Assembly (NCBI GenBank): GCA_017311185.1 | Contig: JAESUZ010005101.1 | Location: forward strand, 744,001-808,000 | Direction of reading: 5' to 3' | DNA length: 64,000 nt | DNA from: Proteles cristata cristata | Taxonomy: Eukaryota; Chordata; Mammalia; Carnivora; Hyaenidae | Part shown: positions 1 through 13,109 of the stretch, one piece after another | How positions within the stretch are numbered: the first letter of the stretch is position 1 | How the letters are laid out: every line of letters starts with the position of its first letter | Translations under genes and position numbers: made by a program | The notes under the pieces: model-generated | What the model was told of the DNA's origin: nothing | Database searches by the model: none | What the model saw: only the letters and a program-made list of their open reading frames with translations

Positions 1-468
1 TAAAAAGAGTCCCAAAGCGAGAAGAGAAAAAAGAAGCATGACGTCTCTCAGTACCCTCCACTCGCTGTGTCACATCCCTGCAACTCCCAGAGTGAATTAG
101 AGAGTGAAAAGGGTAATAAACAGAAGCTTCCTTGATGGTTCACAGAGAGTGTTGTGCAGGACCACACAGCCACCACATGGAAAGCCACACACACATAGAT
201 GCCTGTTTCCTGTCTTCTCGGTTAAACAAAAACCAAAACCCACGAGGAAAAGCCCGAAGCCAGGCTTTGTGCAGTGCTGTACACGAGGAAGGAGATGGCC
301 AAGTGGAATTTCAAGAAATAGCAAACTCAAGACATGGCTGTGGTTATCCAAACATCAAGGGACTTCCCCCATTTGCACATGGATAATTATGTACTAATAG
401 GCCTTGTTACGCGCAGACCAATGGGAACAACAGAGCCCATCCTCAGCTTCCCTTCCCCCTGGAACTCT

Positions 469-470
<2 letters not shown>

Positions 471-499
<29 letters not shown>
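471..499. repeat. (CA)n microsatellite
   Basis: About 14 CA units in PGM5 intron 1. Confidence 0.95.
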
Positions 500-503
<4 letters not shown>

Positions 504-1220
504 TAGGGGCTGGAAGGGGAGATGAGAGTTCACTAGAATCAAACCAAGATGGATTTCGCATTCAGTCCCCAACATCTGGGCAGGTGGAGAGAAGTGGCAG
601 GCGTTCAGAAGTTTGGCCCACATTCTGTTCCTCAACCAGCTCACCGCTTCTCAAGATCTCAGTGAACAACAGGCCATCGAGCCTTCCTCAGGTGCAAAAT
701 ACTGGTGGTGACATTAGAACTTCTGTCACTCCCGGTAATTATGTAATACAGCGCTTGGAAAATACTAAAATCTTCATCTTCAGGCATAGGACTGGGCTCA
801 CTAAAATGAGAAAGGGTCTATTTGCTGCTGGTTTATGAAGTGATCAACCCAAATGAAGACCAGGATAGGAACCACTGGATCTACCTGGGTCAAGGCAGAG
901 TTGAGTGCCCGGAGATGATCTGAGACTTGGGTATCCGACAGGAAAGGATATGCAAAGTGACCTTCCCCACCTACAGGCTATGTGGCTTCGGGCAAAAGCT
1001 TCAGTGTCTCTCTCGTGGTTTTATTATCTAAAAGATGGAGGGTGAGAGGAGGTAATGTAGGCAAGCTCCAGTTCCGTGCCTGGCTCCAAATAAATACTCA
1101 AGGCCCTACCTTTGCTTTCCTTCCTCTTCCTCACGCCATTTCTTAATTCTTAGGTGTGAATTCCTTAATTCATTGTAATTGAATGCATTTGTTGTTTAGC
1201 TAACCTACAATGTTTTTTTA

Positions 1221-1312
1221 ATTACAAATATATATAACATAATTAGAAAACCACTGTAGATTAGCAAAGCAACAAATTCAACATATATATGTTGTATATA
1301 TATATAATACAC
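1221..1312. repeat. AT-rich (TA)n stretch
   Basis: Short (AT)n blocks around ATATATATGTTGTATATATA; low complexity. Confidence 0.8.
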
Positions 1313-1393
1313 GTTCCCTTTTGAACATTTAGGAAGTACACATCAGCAAGAAGAAACTGAGAGGGCTCTGTAAATCTAAAAATGAGCACTGTT

Positions 1394-1610
1394 GGGGCGC
1401 CCGGGTGGCGTAGTTGGTTAAGCGTCCGACTTTCGCTCGGGTCATGATTTCGCGGTTCGTGGGTTCGAGCCCCGCGTCGGGCTCTGTGCTGACTGCCAGC
1501 TCAGAGCCTGGAGCCTGTTTCAGTCTGTGACTCCCTCTCTCTCTGACCCTCCCCTGCTCACGCTGTCTCTCTCTCTCTCTCTCCTAGAAATAAATAAAAC
1601 ATTAAAAAAA
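1394..1610 (+). mobile_element. Carnivore tRNA-Lys SINE (young type)
   Basis: Full length, from GGGGCGCCCGGGTGGCGTAG to TCCTAGAAATAAATAAAACA and poly-A. Perfect target duplication AAATGAGCACTGTT on both sides. It lies in PGM5 intron 1, antisense to PGM5. Confidence 0.95.
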
Positions 1611-1835
1611 AAAATGAGCACTGTTAACTTTCTGTGTGTACTCCTCGTACCTGTATCTCTGTTTCTCTCTCTCTCTCTCTTTCATTTACATATTTCCACG
1701 CTTTTACAAAAGGGATTTTTGTGTCACCTACATCTTTCACTTAACATATCTGGTCCTTCCCTGGAGTCTATCTCTCTATGTCACTGAATATTCTTCCACA
1801 ACATGAGTTTAGTATCTGTAGCGTCTTCCATTATT

Positions 1836-2050
1836 ATTATTTTTTTTTTTAATTTCTAGGAGAGAGAGACAGCGTGAGCAGGGGAGGGTCAGAGAGAGAG
1901 GGAGTCACAGACTGAAACAGGCTCCAGGCTTCGAGCTGGCAGTCAGCACAGAGCCCGACGCGGGGCTCGAACCCACAAACCGCGAGATCATGACCTGAGC
2001 GAAAGTCAGAAAGTCGGACGCTTAACCGACTAAGCCACCCAGGCGCCCCA
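1836..2050 (-). mobile_element. Carnivore tRNA-Lys SINE (young type), inverted to the 1394 copy
   Basis: Poly-T start, then the reverse complement of the SINE body, ending AGGCGCCCC. Target duplication CGTCTTCCATTATT at 1822 and 2051. With the 1394-1610 copy it makes an inverted pair 225 bases apart in PGM5 intron 1. Confidence 0.95.
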
Positions 2051-2779
2051 CGTCTTCCATTATTTAAATGTACCATCCTTTATTGACTAATAGAACAGTG
2101 TTCTTCCTCCCGAGGTTTTATATGTGAAACTAAAAAGTGTTTGAGGGCTAAAACCTGCTATGAAATCAATTAAACTGAATGTAGCTTGCCAGTAATGAAA
2201 TAGCAAATTAGTTGTAACCTGCTGACATTAAGCACAATGTCTTCTTTCTTCTTTAACCACCAAGCGTCCTCACTAAGAAGCTGCCGAAGCCCCTGGTGAG
2301 GAGTGACAGGACCATGGCTGTACCCTTCGCATGACCTGGATGTCTTTCTTTCATTGCCCATGTCTGTGCCTCTGACGTGTACTGTCTGCTAGCATGTACT
2401 ATGCCGAGCCCCTAACTTGCTCGTGGCGTTGAACTCACTGCAGAAAGCTGGCCCTGCAAGACAGATTCCTGCCTACAACAGTATGATTTATATTACTTCT
2501 GTTTCTTACTTTCAGCCCATCCAACGCCGCTACAAGTTCTATTTATTATCATAGAAACATAGGTCACTTGGGAACATTAAGTCACCTCCTTTAGGTCTAT
2601 GCAGGCTTCAAACATTTCTGACATCTGGTCTACTCTCCTCTTGAATGCATCCAGGGAAGAAAACGTGTATTTGGGGGAGCGGGTGTCCTGTGCACATGTG
2701 CACACACATAAGCTATTTGATAAATTTTCTAAATGCTTAGGAACACTTTCAATCTGGCACCTTTATAGGTAGACAGAAA

Positions 2780-3035
2780 AAAATTATGTGTATTTATATA
2801 TATATACACACACATATATGTACACACACATATACATACATATATATGAAGCTATATATATAACAAAAAAACTCAGCATCTTTGGCATCTTTATAGATAG
2901 AATACATGTGTATACATATATGAATATGTGAATGTATATACACACACCACTACATATATATCCTAATATATTCCCATATATAGGTATATATATGTGTATA
3001 TACAGGCATATGTATACATAGGCATGTACATTCCC
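2780..3035. repeat. (TA)/(CA)/(TATG) low-complexity tract
   Basis: Alternating TATATA, CACACA and TATGTATA blocks for about 250 bases, with two repeats of a CTTTATAGATAGA-type word. Decayed microsatellite. Confidence 0.85.
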
Positions 3036-3777
3036 CTCAAAACTCAGTCTTTATAGCCATGTGTTTTTTTCTGAATGGTTGTCACAATCCACTGAAATGC
3101 ATTTATCTGGCTTTACAAATAAATTCCATCAGACCCGTTTCTGTCTGCTTGGGAAATAATTACTGGCCATTTACTAAGAGCCCCCACTCCTCATACTCTG
3201 TTCCAGTGAACTAAAGACCTCTGGCAATAAAAGATTTACAACTCAGCAAGATTAAACAATTTACCGTTATTTATGACAGCAGGGCTGGGTCTTCTGTATT
3301 ATATTCCGCATTAGCATCTGTCACTTTACATTTGGGAGATCCTGTCCAAAAAAAGATTATGCCTCCTAACCAAACGTTCAGCAAGGCGGCAGGAACAGGC
3401 AGCCCGACTAACATCCTGACCCAATACTTTAATGCATCTCTAGTGCCTACAGCTGTGCATTTTCAGACGACTCAGCAGATTAGTGTGGAGCCTCTCAGCC
3501 TCTGCTTGGTCTGCTCCTCTCAGGAACCGCTCACACGGCCCCGTCCATTAGGCTGCGAAATCCTCATGAAATGAGCAGATTAAGATCTGGCTTCGGTAGA
3601 GGGGAGTCCTGCTTTAGCACAGTGTGAGCCTCAGAAAGGTTTAGGGTGGGGAAAAGCTTGGCACTGACTCAGCTAAGTCATAACAGGAAATAATGTACAG
3701 ACCCAGAAAAAAAAAAAAGTCCTTTGAGTTCAAGTCTATGCTAGAGCAGCTGTTGCCACCTCGAGGTCCATAGCAGG

Positions 3778-3850
3778 GTGTGTGTGCATATGTGTTTATG
3801 TGTGCGTGAGTATGTGGGGCGGGTGTGTGTGGCATGTGTGGTGTACGCAC
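3778..3850. repeat. Imperfect (TG)n stretch
   Basis: GTGTGTGTGCATATGTGTTT and further TG-rich words; low complexity. Confidence 0.7.
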
Positions 3851-4084
3851 GCACTAGGAGCGGGGACGGAGGGCGACTTCAGGAGTCACCACTCAAGCCT
3901 TAGCCCGCAGCATGGAGGAGTACCAAAAGTTCGGAAGAATCCTAACCAAAGAACTGTGATCTCCCCATCAACAGGCACCTTCTGATCAGTCAAGCTACGG
4001 AGACTAAAATAAAACATACATACGCACATGTCCTTTTATTTTATTCAGAGGGAAAAAGTTTGGTAATAATTGTGTTACGTGACT

Positions 4085-4262
4085 AAATAACCGCTCATAA
4101 TCCATTACCATATTCAATCCTCCCAACCCCTCTGGAAGATGTGTGGAAAGTGGCTTTACCTTCCCCGTGTTTATAAAGGAGGAAGCAAGCCCCAGAAGGC
4201 CAGGTGACTGCTCCACGGCCATGTAAGTTACAAATGGTAGTGTCATGATTCAAATCCACACC
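4085..4262 (-). mobile_element. MIR-like SINE (ancient)
   Basis: TAAAGGAGGAAGCAAGCCCC, CCAGGTGACTGCTCCACGGC and GTCATGATTCAAATCCACAC follow the reverse MIR layout. Confidence 0.55.
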
Positions 4263-4269
4263 TAATTTC

Positions 4270-4800
4270 TGCTTTCTTACTCTTTACTGATGTGTTGAAT
4301 TACCAAAGCAATGCACGTCCACGGATGATCTAGTAGAGAGAAGCATATGCAGTAGTAAGAGAGAGGATTCTCTTCCTCCACCTTATGTCCCCACACACAC
4401 CCAGACGTATTCACTGTCACCTGTTAGCTGGAGTATGTCGTTCCAACCCTATTTTCTATGCCTACGTTACATACCCAACAGTGGCATCATGCTGCCCATG
4501 ACCCCCTACTAATTGCTTTGTTTCACGGACTAAACGATCATTCACATCCTTCTTGCTTCCCTTTGCTGGTGGCTTTTAATGCATCCATGGTGTGATTGTG
4601 CCGTAAATTATGTACCTGTTCTCTTCTGTTGAACATGTAAATGTTTACAAGTTTTTCTTTTCCAAAAGCTGCAGGGAGTATTCTTGAATGTAGACATATC
4701 CACATTTGCATTAGGAAATGTACAGGATAGATTAAGAGATTCCTGGATTACGGGATAAATAGTCCACTAATTTTGATACATACTGCCAAACCGCCCAGCC
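4270..4800. mobile_element. Possible old L1M/L2-type fragment
   Basis: The stretch has the texture of degraded LINE 3' sequence (for example GTTACATACCCAACAGTGGC and GCATCCATGGTGTGATTGTG), with no frame and no clear ends. Tentative. Confidence 0.3.
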
Positions 4801-5675
4801 CAAAGGTTCTATCAATTTAACTTCCATTTAACACGGAACAATTTCCATGGAACTTCCATTTGACAATTTAACATAACAATTTTCCAACATTCACGCCAAC
4901 CCTTAGGGCTTTCCTTTTTTTTTTTCTTCCAACTTGATGCATTGTTTTTGTTTCTATTTCTTCAGGTATTAAGGAGGCCGATCTCATTTGCAGGTGTTTA
5001 TTGCTATCGTTGACAAGATTTCTTCTGAATTTTTTACTAACTTGGAAAAGCCTTTCATATAGTGCACTTATTAGCCATTTGTTATAAAACCCTCCTCCCA
5101 GTATACTGTGGCATCTTTCGTCAAATAGAATAAACCCTGGTCTTCTGATTTCAACTTTTCTCTTTCCATTAGAAAGCCCTCAATACAAAATTAGGTACCC
5201 CTAGCTACAAAAGAGGACTCTTATTAGAGGAAAATAATAGACAGGCGACAATTAAATATTATATTTGTGCAAAACACCTATAGGTAGAGACTTGGAAAGG
5301 GAAAGAAAAATTTCTGCGACCTTATGCCAAGAGAAAGGATTTCTTTCGGGATTCAAAGTTCCTGAAAATGTTCTCTTCATATAAATATAAGCATCACTCC
5401 AAAATCTGACATTACTAAAAATATAGGAGATGAAAGGTATTTAAAGCTTAAGAAAATGTGGATTTTTAACAAGCCTTGTATATATTCTAGATATCCTCTT
5501 ATTCATAATCAGTGAGAGTCGTCAGAAAAGGACCTAAAGCTTTTCCTTTGGCAAATGGAAACTTACAAAGGCATATTGGCCAAATCTGCCTGTGGAGGGC
5601 TCGCAGTGAACGGTCAAGGCTGTAGGCTAACAAAGGACATTGAACTTTCTGCCTTCAGTTTAAAACTCTCAGAGA

Positions 5676-5844
5676 GGGGCGCCTGGGTAGCCCAGTCGGT
5701 TAAGCGTCCGACTTTGACTCAGGTCATGATCTTAAGGTTCATGGGTTTGAGCCCTGCATCGGGCTCTGTGCTGACAGCTAGAGCTTGGAGCCTGCTTCAA
5801 ATTCTGTGTCTCCCTCTCTCTTTGACCGTTTCCTGCTCATGCTG

Positions 5845-5890
<46 letters not shown>

Positions 5891-5922
5891 AGAAATAAAT
5901 TTAAAAAGACATTAAAAAAATA
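5676..5922 (+). mobile_element. Carnivore tRNA-Lys SINE with long (CT)n
   Basis: GGGGCGCCTGGGTAGCCCAG head, internal promoter remnants, and an expanded (CT)n from about 5844 to 5891, then an AATAAATTTAAAAAGAC tail. Confidence 0.92.
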
Positions 5923-7239
5923 AAGCTCCCTGGGAAATTCAGACCTTTTTTTCCCCTTGCCTCTTATTCTTTTTAAAAAATCCTGTTCAAATCCTACCAC
6001 AGGATTTGTTTCCATCACTGTTCTCTAACACAGGATTAGTGAGGGCTCAAAAGATGGGGGTTGAGGTTAGTGAACCCAATGTCTATGCTCAGACTCCTCA
6101 AAACTAGGTTCCAACTTCTATCCCTCAAGTCTTTACAGAAACTCTCAAAACTCCTTAGTTCACGAAGGGCTCAGAGAGAACAGATGTTTTATAGAAAATC
6201 CTTAGGGCAAGTTTCACACACAAGTTGCTGATGTGTGTCTGTCTGTTCAATAAACATCATTATGCTTTATCACAAGGTTTAATAAAGCAGCTTAGTTAAA
6301 AATGTCATCTGGATCTCTGGACACATTCAACCAAGCTTAAAATAACCCACCGCAGCAACTGGGAGGGCCCAGCTGTTCACAAAACCTCTCCTATTCCTTT
6401 TCCTTCTCCATTTAAAAAAAAAAAAAAAAAAAGTGAATGAAGGGTTGAGGCTAAGATTCAAGGATGAGCTGACCGAACAGGCTGATGGATGGAATGAAGG
6501 ATGCCCTAAATTTTGCTATTGCTCAAATAATAGACTTCCCATTTCCAAAACCCAGGGGTGGGGATTTGGGAAGGGAAGCAAGATAAAATTCTAGCAGTCT
6601 CTTTAGGACTTTTGTGTGCATTACAAACCTGCTCTTCCTAAAGCCTGGGCCACAGTAGCTCATTTCATTCACCTATTCTGTAGCAAACACCAGCGGAAAA
6701 TACAGAGCAGTCACCATCCGGTTCCGTTTCCCTTCTAGAGGCAAGACCTGAAGCCAGCCAACCCCAGGTTTCCAGATCCATTCCAGGAAAGAAGGTTTCG
6801 GTGTTGAAACACAGGCTTCCCTCTCTACATCCCACACACTGCCATATCCCACGCTATCTCCCTTCCAAATCTATTTGTTCCCCAGATAGTTCTAATTAAT
6901 TTCAAGGCAAGGGCATCCCAGTCTTTAAAACAAGCACTTTTCATGGCCCATTGGAATCAAACACAACCAGTGTCAAGAACCATCTGGAAGACACACCCAA
7001 GTCCCTTGGTGACCTGTCCTTCTTCATACCATTGACCTCCAACTTCCACCTCGAAAAGATTTCACGAGGCAATGAGAAGTTCTTGAATTCTGTAAGCTGA
7101 ACAGAACGCTAATGTCACCATTACCATTGATGCTACTATTACCAGTATGGTGTGTGGCTAATCAAGAAATTGACTTTCTCTTCGCTAAAACTCGCAACAG
7201 AGCTATACGCTGTTCTATTCAATATATGCAGTCAAATCA

Positions 7240-7410
7240 TTATTTTAGGAGATGTATTCATGGACCGTAACCATATTCCCTTACATTTCTTAAAGCTACA
7301 GATGTTACAGCATGCTTTCAGTGGCCATGCTTCATGTGATTCCCAGGATAATTCAGCCATGCTGTCATATCCAATTTATAGATGAGGAAACAAGTGGTTT
7401 CTAGGTATTT
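7240..7410 (-). mobile_element. MIR-like SINE (ancient)
   Basis: TATCCAATTTATAGATGAGG then AAACAAGTGG matches the reverse MIR core; upstream part diverged. Confidence 0.45.
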
Positions 7411-7669
7411 TGAGAGGCCGAAGCATTTGGTCTGCAACTTGTATGACAGAGCTAGGAAAAGAAAGTGAGCCTTCCAGCTGCTGGTACAGCGATTTTTCCA
7501 CCATACCCATTGTCTCCCAGGCTAAGGTCAAAAGAGATTGTGGTTATCACAGGAACTGGTTTGGCTTTGCCAAATATGCTTTGGTAGTATTGGGTGCCCT
7601 CCTTTAGTTAACTTTAAGTTGCTTTTGGTTGTAGTGGTCTGGCTCCATTAAAAAAAAATACTGGATCTA

Positions 7670-7885
7670 GGGGCGCCTGGGTGGCTTAGTCAGTTAAGCG
7701 TCCGACTTTCACTTAGGTCATGATCTCGCGGTTCGTGGGTTCGAGCCCCGCGTCGGGCTCTGTGCTGACTGCCAGCTCAGAGCCTGGAGCCTGTTTCAGT
7801 CTGTGACTCCCTCTCTCTCTGACCCTCCCCTGCTCACACTGTCTCTCTCTCTCCTAGAAATAAATAAAACATTAAAAAAAAATTT
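7670..7885 (+). mobile_element. Carnivore tRNA-Lys SINE (young type)
   Basis: Full length; AAAAAAAATACTGGATCT precedes it and recurs after its tail. Confidence 0.95.
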
Positions 7886-7914
7886 AAAAAAAATACTGGA
7901 TCTTAAATGTTAAG

Positions 7915-8353
7915 TTATAGAGCTGTGCTATCCAGTATGGCTATTAAACACTTGCAGCTATTTAAATTTAAATTTTAATATTAATTAGGCACGCCCGGGT
8001 GGCTCAATCAGTTAAATCACCAACTTCAGCTCAGGTCATGATCTCACAGTTGGTGGATTCAAGCCCCGCTTCGGGCTCTGTGCTGAACACTTGCTCGGAG
8101 CCTGGAGCCTATTTCAGATTCCGTGTCTGCCCCTCCCCTGCTTGTGCCTTGTTTCACTCAGTCTCTCAAAAATAAATAGACATTAAAAAATGTTTCTAAA
8201 TTTGAATACTAATTAACATCAAATAAAATGTGAGATTCAGTTCTTCAGTCACACTCGGTGCATTTTAAGTGTTTGATAAGCACATGTGACTAGTGGCTAG
8301 AACAGATTACAGAACCTTTCCAACCATCATAGAAAGTTCTATCGGACAGTGAT
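7915..8353. mobile_element. hAT-type MITE (MER3/Charlie-like) split by a SINE
   Basis: The left part starts AGAGCTGTGCTATCCAGTAT and includes TTTAAATTTAAATTTTAATA; after the SINE it resumes with GTGAGATTCAGTTCTTCAGT and ends TATCGGACAGTGATGCT. The ends are rough inverted copies (CTGTGCTATCC against GGACAGTGATG), as in non-autonomous hAT elements. Confidence 0.6.
7987..8190 (+). mobile_element. Carnivore tRNA-Lys SINE inside the hAT MITE
   Basis: Diverged copy (GGCACGCCCGGGTGGCTCAA head, AATAAATAGACATTAAAAAA tail). A short TAATTA-type duplication flanks it, and MITE sequence continues on both sides. Confidence 0.88.
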
Positions 8354-9046
8354 GCTACTGAGACAGAGAACTTTAGAAAAAGTCAGAAATGTCTTGAGGC
8401 AGACACAGTGCTGCCATCTGTCCAGTATTTAAGGTACTTGAGGGATTAAAAAAAAAAAAAATAGAACAAAGAGGAGAGACAGAAATGCCGTTAGTCACAC
8501 ACAGATCCACCTCGAGGAAGGCAAAGGCATTTATTCATAATGTAGCCATTATTTGCATTTAGCTCTTGAAACTGTATGAGATTAGAATAAACTGACACCT
8601 AGAGAATCTGAACCGCTTCAGAGAACCTGATGTAGATGGGAAAAGAAAGAAGATAAAAAAATCAATTAGTTACAAACTAAGTTCAGAGTAGTAACATAGC
8701 TTCACAATTCATTTAAATGATGCTCTCTAGGTACTTAGTAGTTATTTATTTATTTATTGTTTTGCTCTGTATAGTATGACTCAGTTTGTGTCTTTAAAAG
8801 AGAGTTAAAGTACTTCTGGGGACTTTAGATAAGTTCACAGAGCCACATAAAAATTACAAAAACAGGTAAAATAACTCTTCTCCTTTATTTACTAATCCAT
8901 TCGCATTGATTATATACAAACTCAAGAGTCCAAAGTGATAGTCAAAAGAGGAAAAGCAAAACAAAACAAAATTCATGTGTCACCAGTAGAAGTGGCTATT
9001 TCACCAAATCCTTATTCTGAAAATTGGTAAATTAAAAAGAAAAAGA

Positions 9047-9225
9047 GGGGCGCCTGGGTGGCGCAGTCAGCTGAACATCCGACTTCAGCTCAGGTCATGA
9101 TCCCCCAGTTAGCAAGCTTGAGCCCCTCATAGGGCTCTCTGCTGTCATTGCGGAGCCCATTTTGGATCTTCTGTCCCCCTCTCCCTCTGCCTCCGTTCTC
9201 TCTCTTAAAAATAAACATTTTTAGA
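9047..9225 (+). mobile_element. Carnivore tRNA-Lys SINE (older)
   Basis: GGGGCGCCTGGGTGGCGCAG head, diverged middle, short tail AAAATAAACATTTTTAG. Confidence 0.9.
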
Positions 9226-9697
9226 AGAGAGAGACAGAAAGATAAACATACATTCTGCTCTTCCAGAAGGAACTAAATTACAGAATAACCAAATAACCCA
9301 ATAGTGAAGAAAATGGCCAGGGTATAAGAAACTGCTAGCCAGAGCATGTAGATGGAATTAGAGAATTCAAAAATCATTTTGAAAACCTAATGAAATAAAC
9401 CACTCAAGCCAGGATCATTAACAGATGCTAAAACAACCCGGTAAAGGTTGATAGGAATGGGATATTCACATGGTACAAAGTTCACTCTGCAGGCTACTGG
9501 CTGGTTACTGGGGGGGAAATACTAGATGACAGAGGCAATCACCACAATAGCCCATGAACAATGGGTCAACCAGAGGTTGTTTCCTATCATGATATAACAC
9601 AAATATACACCACTACCTATTAAAAAAACAAAAAAAGGAAAAAAGAAAAGAAATATTGAGCCTGAATCTAATTAAAACTTTAGAACTAATTTCTAAT

Positions 9698-9698
<1 letters not shown>

Positions 9699-9762
<64 letters not shown>
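9699..9762. repeat. (CA)n(GA)n microsatellite
   Basis: About 22 CA units run directly into about 9 GA units, in PGM5 intron 1. Confidence 0.95.
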
Positions 9763-10239
9763 CATCGGAAATATAGTGAAAAGTTAAATGACACCATAAA
9801 AAAATCAGAAAATTCCAGTAAGGGGGAGGAGGGGAAAGGAGCATTCTACAAGACAAGCAATCAACCTAGTCTCTTCGACAAGTCAGTTACATTAATATAA
9901 AATAAAAATAAAGAGGGAGATATTTTCTAGATTAAAAGAGACTTGAGATTAAAATAATCAAACACATTGTGTGTTCCTTGATTAGAAGAAACTAGAAACT
10001 AGTTTAAAACAACAGCTATAAAAGGCATTTCAGAATAACAGAGGAAATATGAATGTGCACTGGATAATAAACGATATAAAGAAATCATGTTTTATTTTGT
10101 TTGGGATTATAGTGATATTGTAACAATCAAGCAAATGATTCTCAGTGTTTACAGATGCATACTGAATTTAGGGACAAAATGTCATTTTTTAATACACCTT
10201 AAAATATGTTAGTCCTCAAAAAAAGAAACAAATATAGAA

Positions 10240-10350
10240 AAAATGTGAACAATCTAGGTTATGGGCATATAGATGTCATTTATCTATTCTCTCCACTTTT
10301 CCAAAAGTTTGAAATTTTCATAACTTCGTAATAGAAATATTTTTATTCCA
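10240..10350 (+). mobile_element. LINE-1 3' end fragment (old)
   Basis: TTTATCTATTCTCTCCACTT followed by AAAAGTTTGAAATTTTCATA resembles the terminal part of old L1M 3' UTRs. Short and diverged. Confidence 0.45.
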
Positions 10351-11770
10351 AATTGAATAGGTCTATGTCTGAGAATCTATTTCACATTTCAAACTCTGTG
10401 GTATAGTAAAACATAAGTAGTGCAAAATAAAATAAAATTAAAACATAAAACTTAAATAGTGCAGTCCACCATTTTGGAAATTCCAAACTTCTGTTCCCCT
10501 CCAGCAATTATACAATCAAAGAGCAACTGTGGTTTTTCATATTAAATTGTTTAGAAAAATTGATTTTTTCTATCAAAACCAAGATTTTTCAGATATAGGG
10601 AATGCAACCCACACAGTCACATTCAAATCAATTCAAAGAGAATACATTCTATTTTTCTATGATTTTTCTAGCCTATTTATGAATATCTAGTGGGAATGTT
10701 TTTTTTAAGGCAAGGTTTTCAGAATCAAAACTCCACATTCCTGAGTGTAAATCCCCAGGCTGAGCTAGGGGTCAAGTGCCTTCTCATCAGTTTCCCATCA
10801 TTCAAGACCAATTTGGCCTGTTCTCCTGAAGCCCGTCTTCTGATTATTCGTTTGCTTTAGCAAAAGCCTTCAAGAAGGTGAACAAAATGAGGAAAAGATG
10901 GGTTAAAACTGGCTGCTTGAAACACTGATAAATGTTGACCATTCCCTTCAGCCATACCCACCGATTTTAGAAATAATACTTTCAGATAATTTAAGAGACG
11001 GTGCTTGTATGTGGATTTTAACTTGTCCTCTGTCCTTTGGAACAACCGCCAGGTTAAGTGTGACTCTATCTTAACCATTTATTAACACATGCTCACTATC
11101 TCCTTAAATAAACTCCACCCTCAAAGTAAATAACATGGATTTATCAGAGAAGACCCACCGAAGGGGTTGTAGAGTCCTGATGGTCAAGTGTGCCAATCAT
11201 CATCAAATAAGAAAGCATCATAATAATTTGCCCATGCCAATCAACAACTGTAGCTTCACAAATCTCACCCACGATAAATAAGTGGATGTTTGTCTCACTT
11301 CCTGGGAAAACTGGCCCAGGAAGGAGTAAAAAAAGCTGCCACATCTCTCCCAAGGCTCGTTATCTCCATCGCTCCAAGGGAACAGTGTTGTCAGACAAGA
11401 GTAAAAGACCGTTTGTCAGCCTGTCTCCAACTCCCTGATTCAAGCCAACTTCCATCAATCTTAAGTACGGAGCCAGAGAGAAATACAAGTCTTCTACCTC
11501 AGCAGCAGAGTCTCCTGCCATTGGAAATCACCGCTCCAGTGCCCATCGCACCCCTCGGCTCTTTCTTCCCAATCGCTTTTGGGTTATTTTATTTTTCAAA
11601 AATCCACTTCTGTCATCCCTAAAACACTGAGTGAGGGGAATTATAGTAGACAAAAATGAAGCATGGGCAGCACTAAAGATTAAAAACAGAAAGAAACGAA
11701 GTTGAGAAAACTAAAAGGAGGGGATCGGGAAGGAAAAAGGGAATCCAAATGCCAGATAATTATTTAATTT

Positions 11771-11991
11771 CTTTTTTTTTTTAATTTTTAATGTTTATTT
11801 TTGGGAGACACAGACAGACAGACAGAACATGAGTTGAGGAGAGGCAGAGAAGGAGGAAGACACAGAACCCAAAGCAGGCTCTAGGCTCCAGACTGTCAGC
11901 ACAGAGCGTGTCGCGGGGCTCAAACCCATGACCATGAGATCATAACTGAGTCGAGGTCGGATGCTTAGCCAACTGAGCCACCCAGGTGCGC
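11771..11991 (-). mobile_element. Carnivore tRNA-Lys SINE (older)
   Basis: Poly-T, TTTTTAATGTTTATTTTTGG and a (ACAG)n tract, ending GAGCCACCCAGGTGCGC. In PGM5 intron 1, in sense orientation to PGM5. Confidence 0.9.
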
Positions 11992-12666
11992 TATTCAGTT
12001 TCCTTTTTTTTTTTTTTTAATGTTCACAGTCCTATATACATCTGCAGAGCTTTCACTTACATGTGCTATGTGTATGCACCTGACTGTATCAGCAAGACTG
12101 AAATTACTCTTTCAGACAATGTTTCCCCCATAGACCCCTGCAGTGAGCTGTCCCTCTTGCAGACATGGTGGGAAAGCTGCTGGGTTAGGGATGGAGGAAA
12201 CTGGAGTACGGGACGATGCCAGAAGGTGTTTCTAGTTGTAGGACAGAAAGGCAGGAGGGAGAAGGAGGAAAAACCCGAGGTCTGAGAAGTCAGATGGCAA
12301 AAAAAAAAAAAAAAAAGAAAGAAAGAAAAAGAAAAAACAGACTGCAGAGGTCGTGGGAGAACAGAGAGGAAATGAGGAGGAAAACGGAATGGGAGAAGAG
12401 GCACAAAGTGCTGTCAAACGGCGAAGAGCATCTTGCAGAGGAGTCAGGTTTGCAAGCCTCATCTCGGATCCTTGAGAGCTACGCCCACAGACACACACAA
12501 CCGAGCGCCCAGGCTGGAGAGCATCAAGCTGACCTCCACCCCATCCCTCCCCTCATCAAATTAACAGTGAAGTCATTCCACTGAGTTAACAAGCCACTTA
12601 GATTTAAAAAAAAAAAAAAAAGTTTTAGGGCCCACTCTTGCCAAATATGTCCGGGATCCACCCTGG

Positions 12667-12716
12667 GGTGTGTGTCCGTGTGTGTGTCTGTGTGTGTCTG
12701 CGTGCGCGCGCGTTTG
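12667..12716. repeat. Imperfect (TG)n at the edge of the PGM5 CpG island
   Basis: GTGTGTGTCCGTGTGTGTGT and on to GCGTGCGCGCGCG; Z-DNA-prone alternating purine/pyrimidine in the first 450 bases of intron 1. Confidence 0.85.
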
Positions 12717-13109
12717 AGACAACACTACCGGGAAATCTGGCGGAGCCAAACTTTGGCGTGGAAGGAACGGGGTGCACAGAGGTCACAGGAGGAAAAAGAA
12801 GGAAAGGGGAGGAAAACACTGGCCGCTGGCCTAGGAAAGAAGAGCGGGAGGAAGGGGAGTGAAGGCGGTCAGAACAGAGTGAAGCTGGGGAGGGGAAGGC
12901 CGAACAGGACCGCGGGCAGGTGGACGCGGGCAGAGCCGGGCGACTTCAGGGGGATGCGGCGGGTTCCCCGGAGGGGGGGCCCTGAAGGCCTTTGGGGGTG
13001 GCGGGCGCTGACACCCTGGGGGCCTCCCGGACGCGGGGAGGACGCTGGCGGAGAGGACCCGGGGCCGTGGGGCGGGGGCGCGGCGCCGGAGGGGGGGGCG
13101 CGGCGGGTC

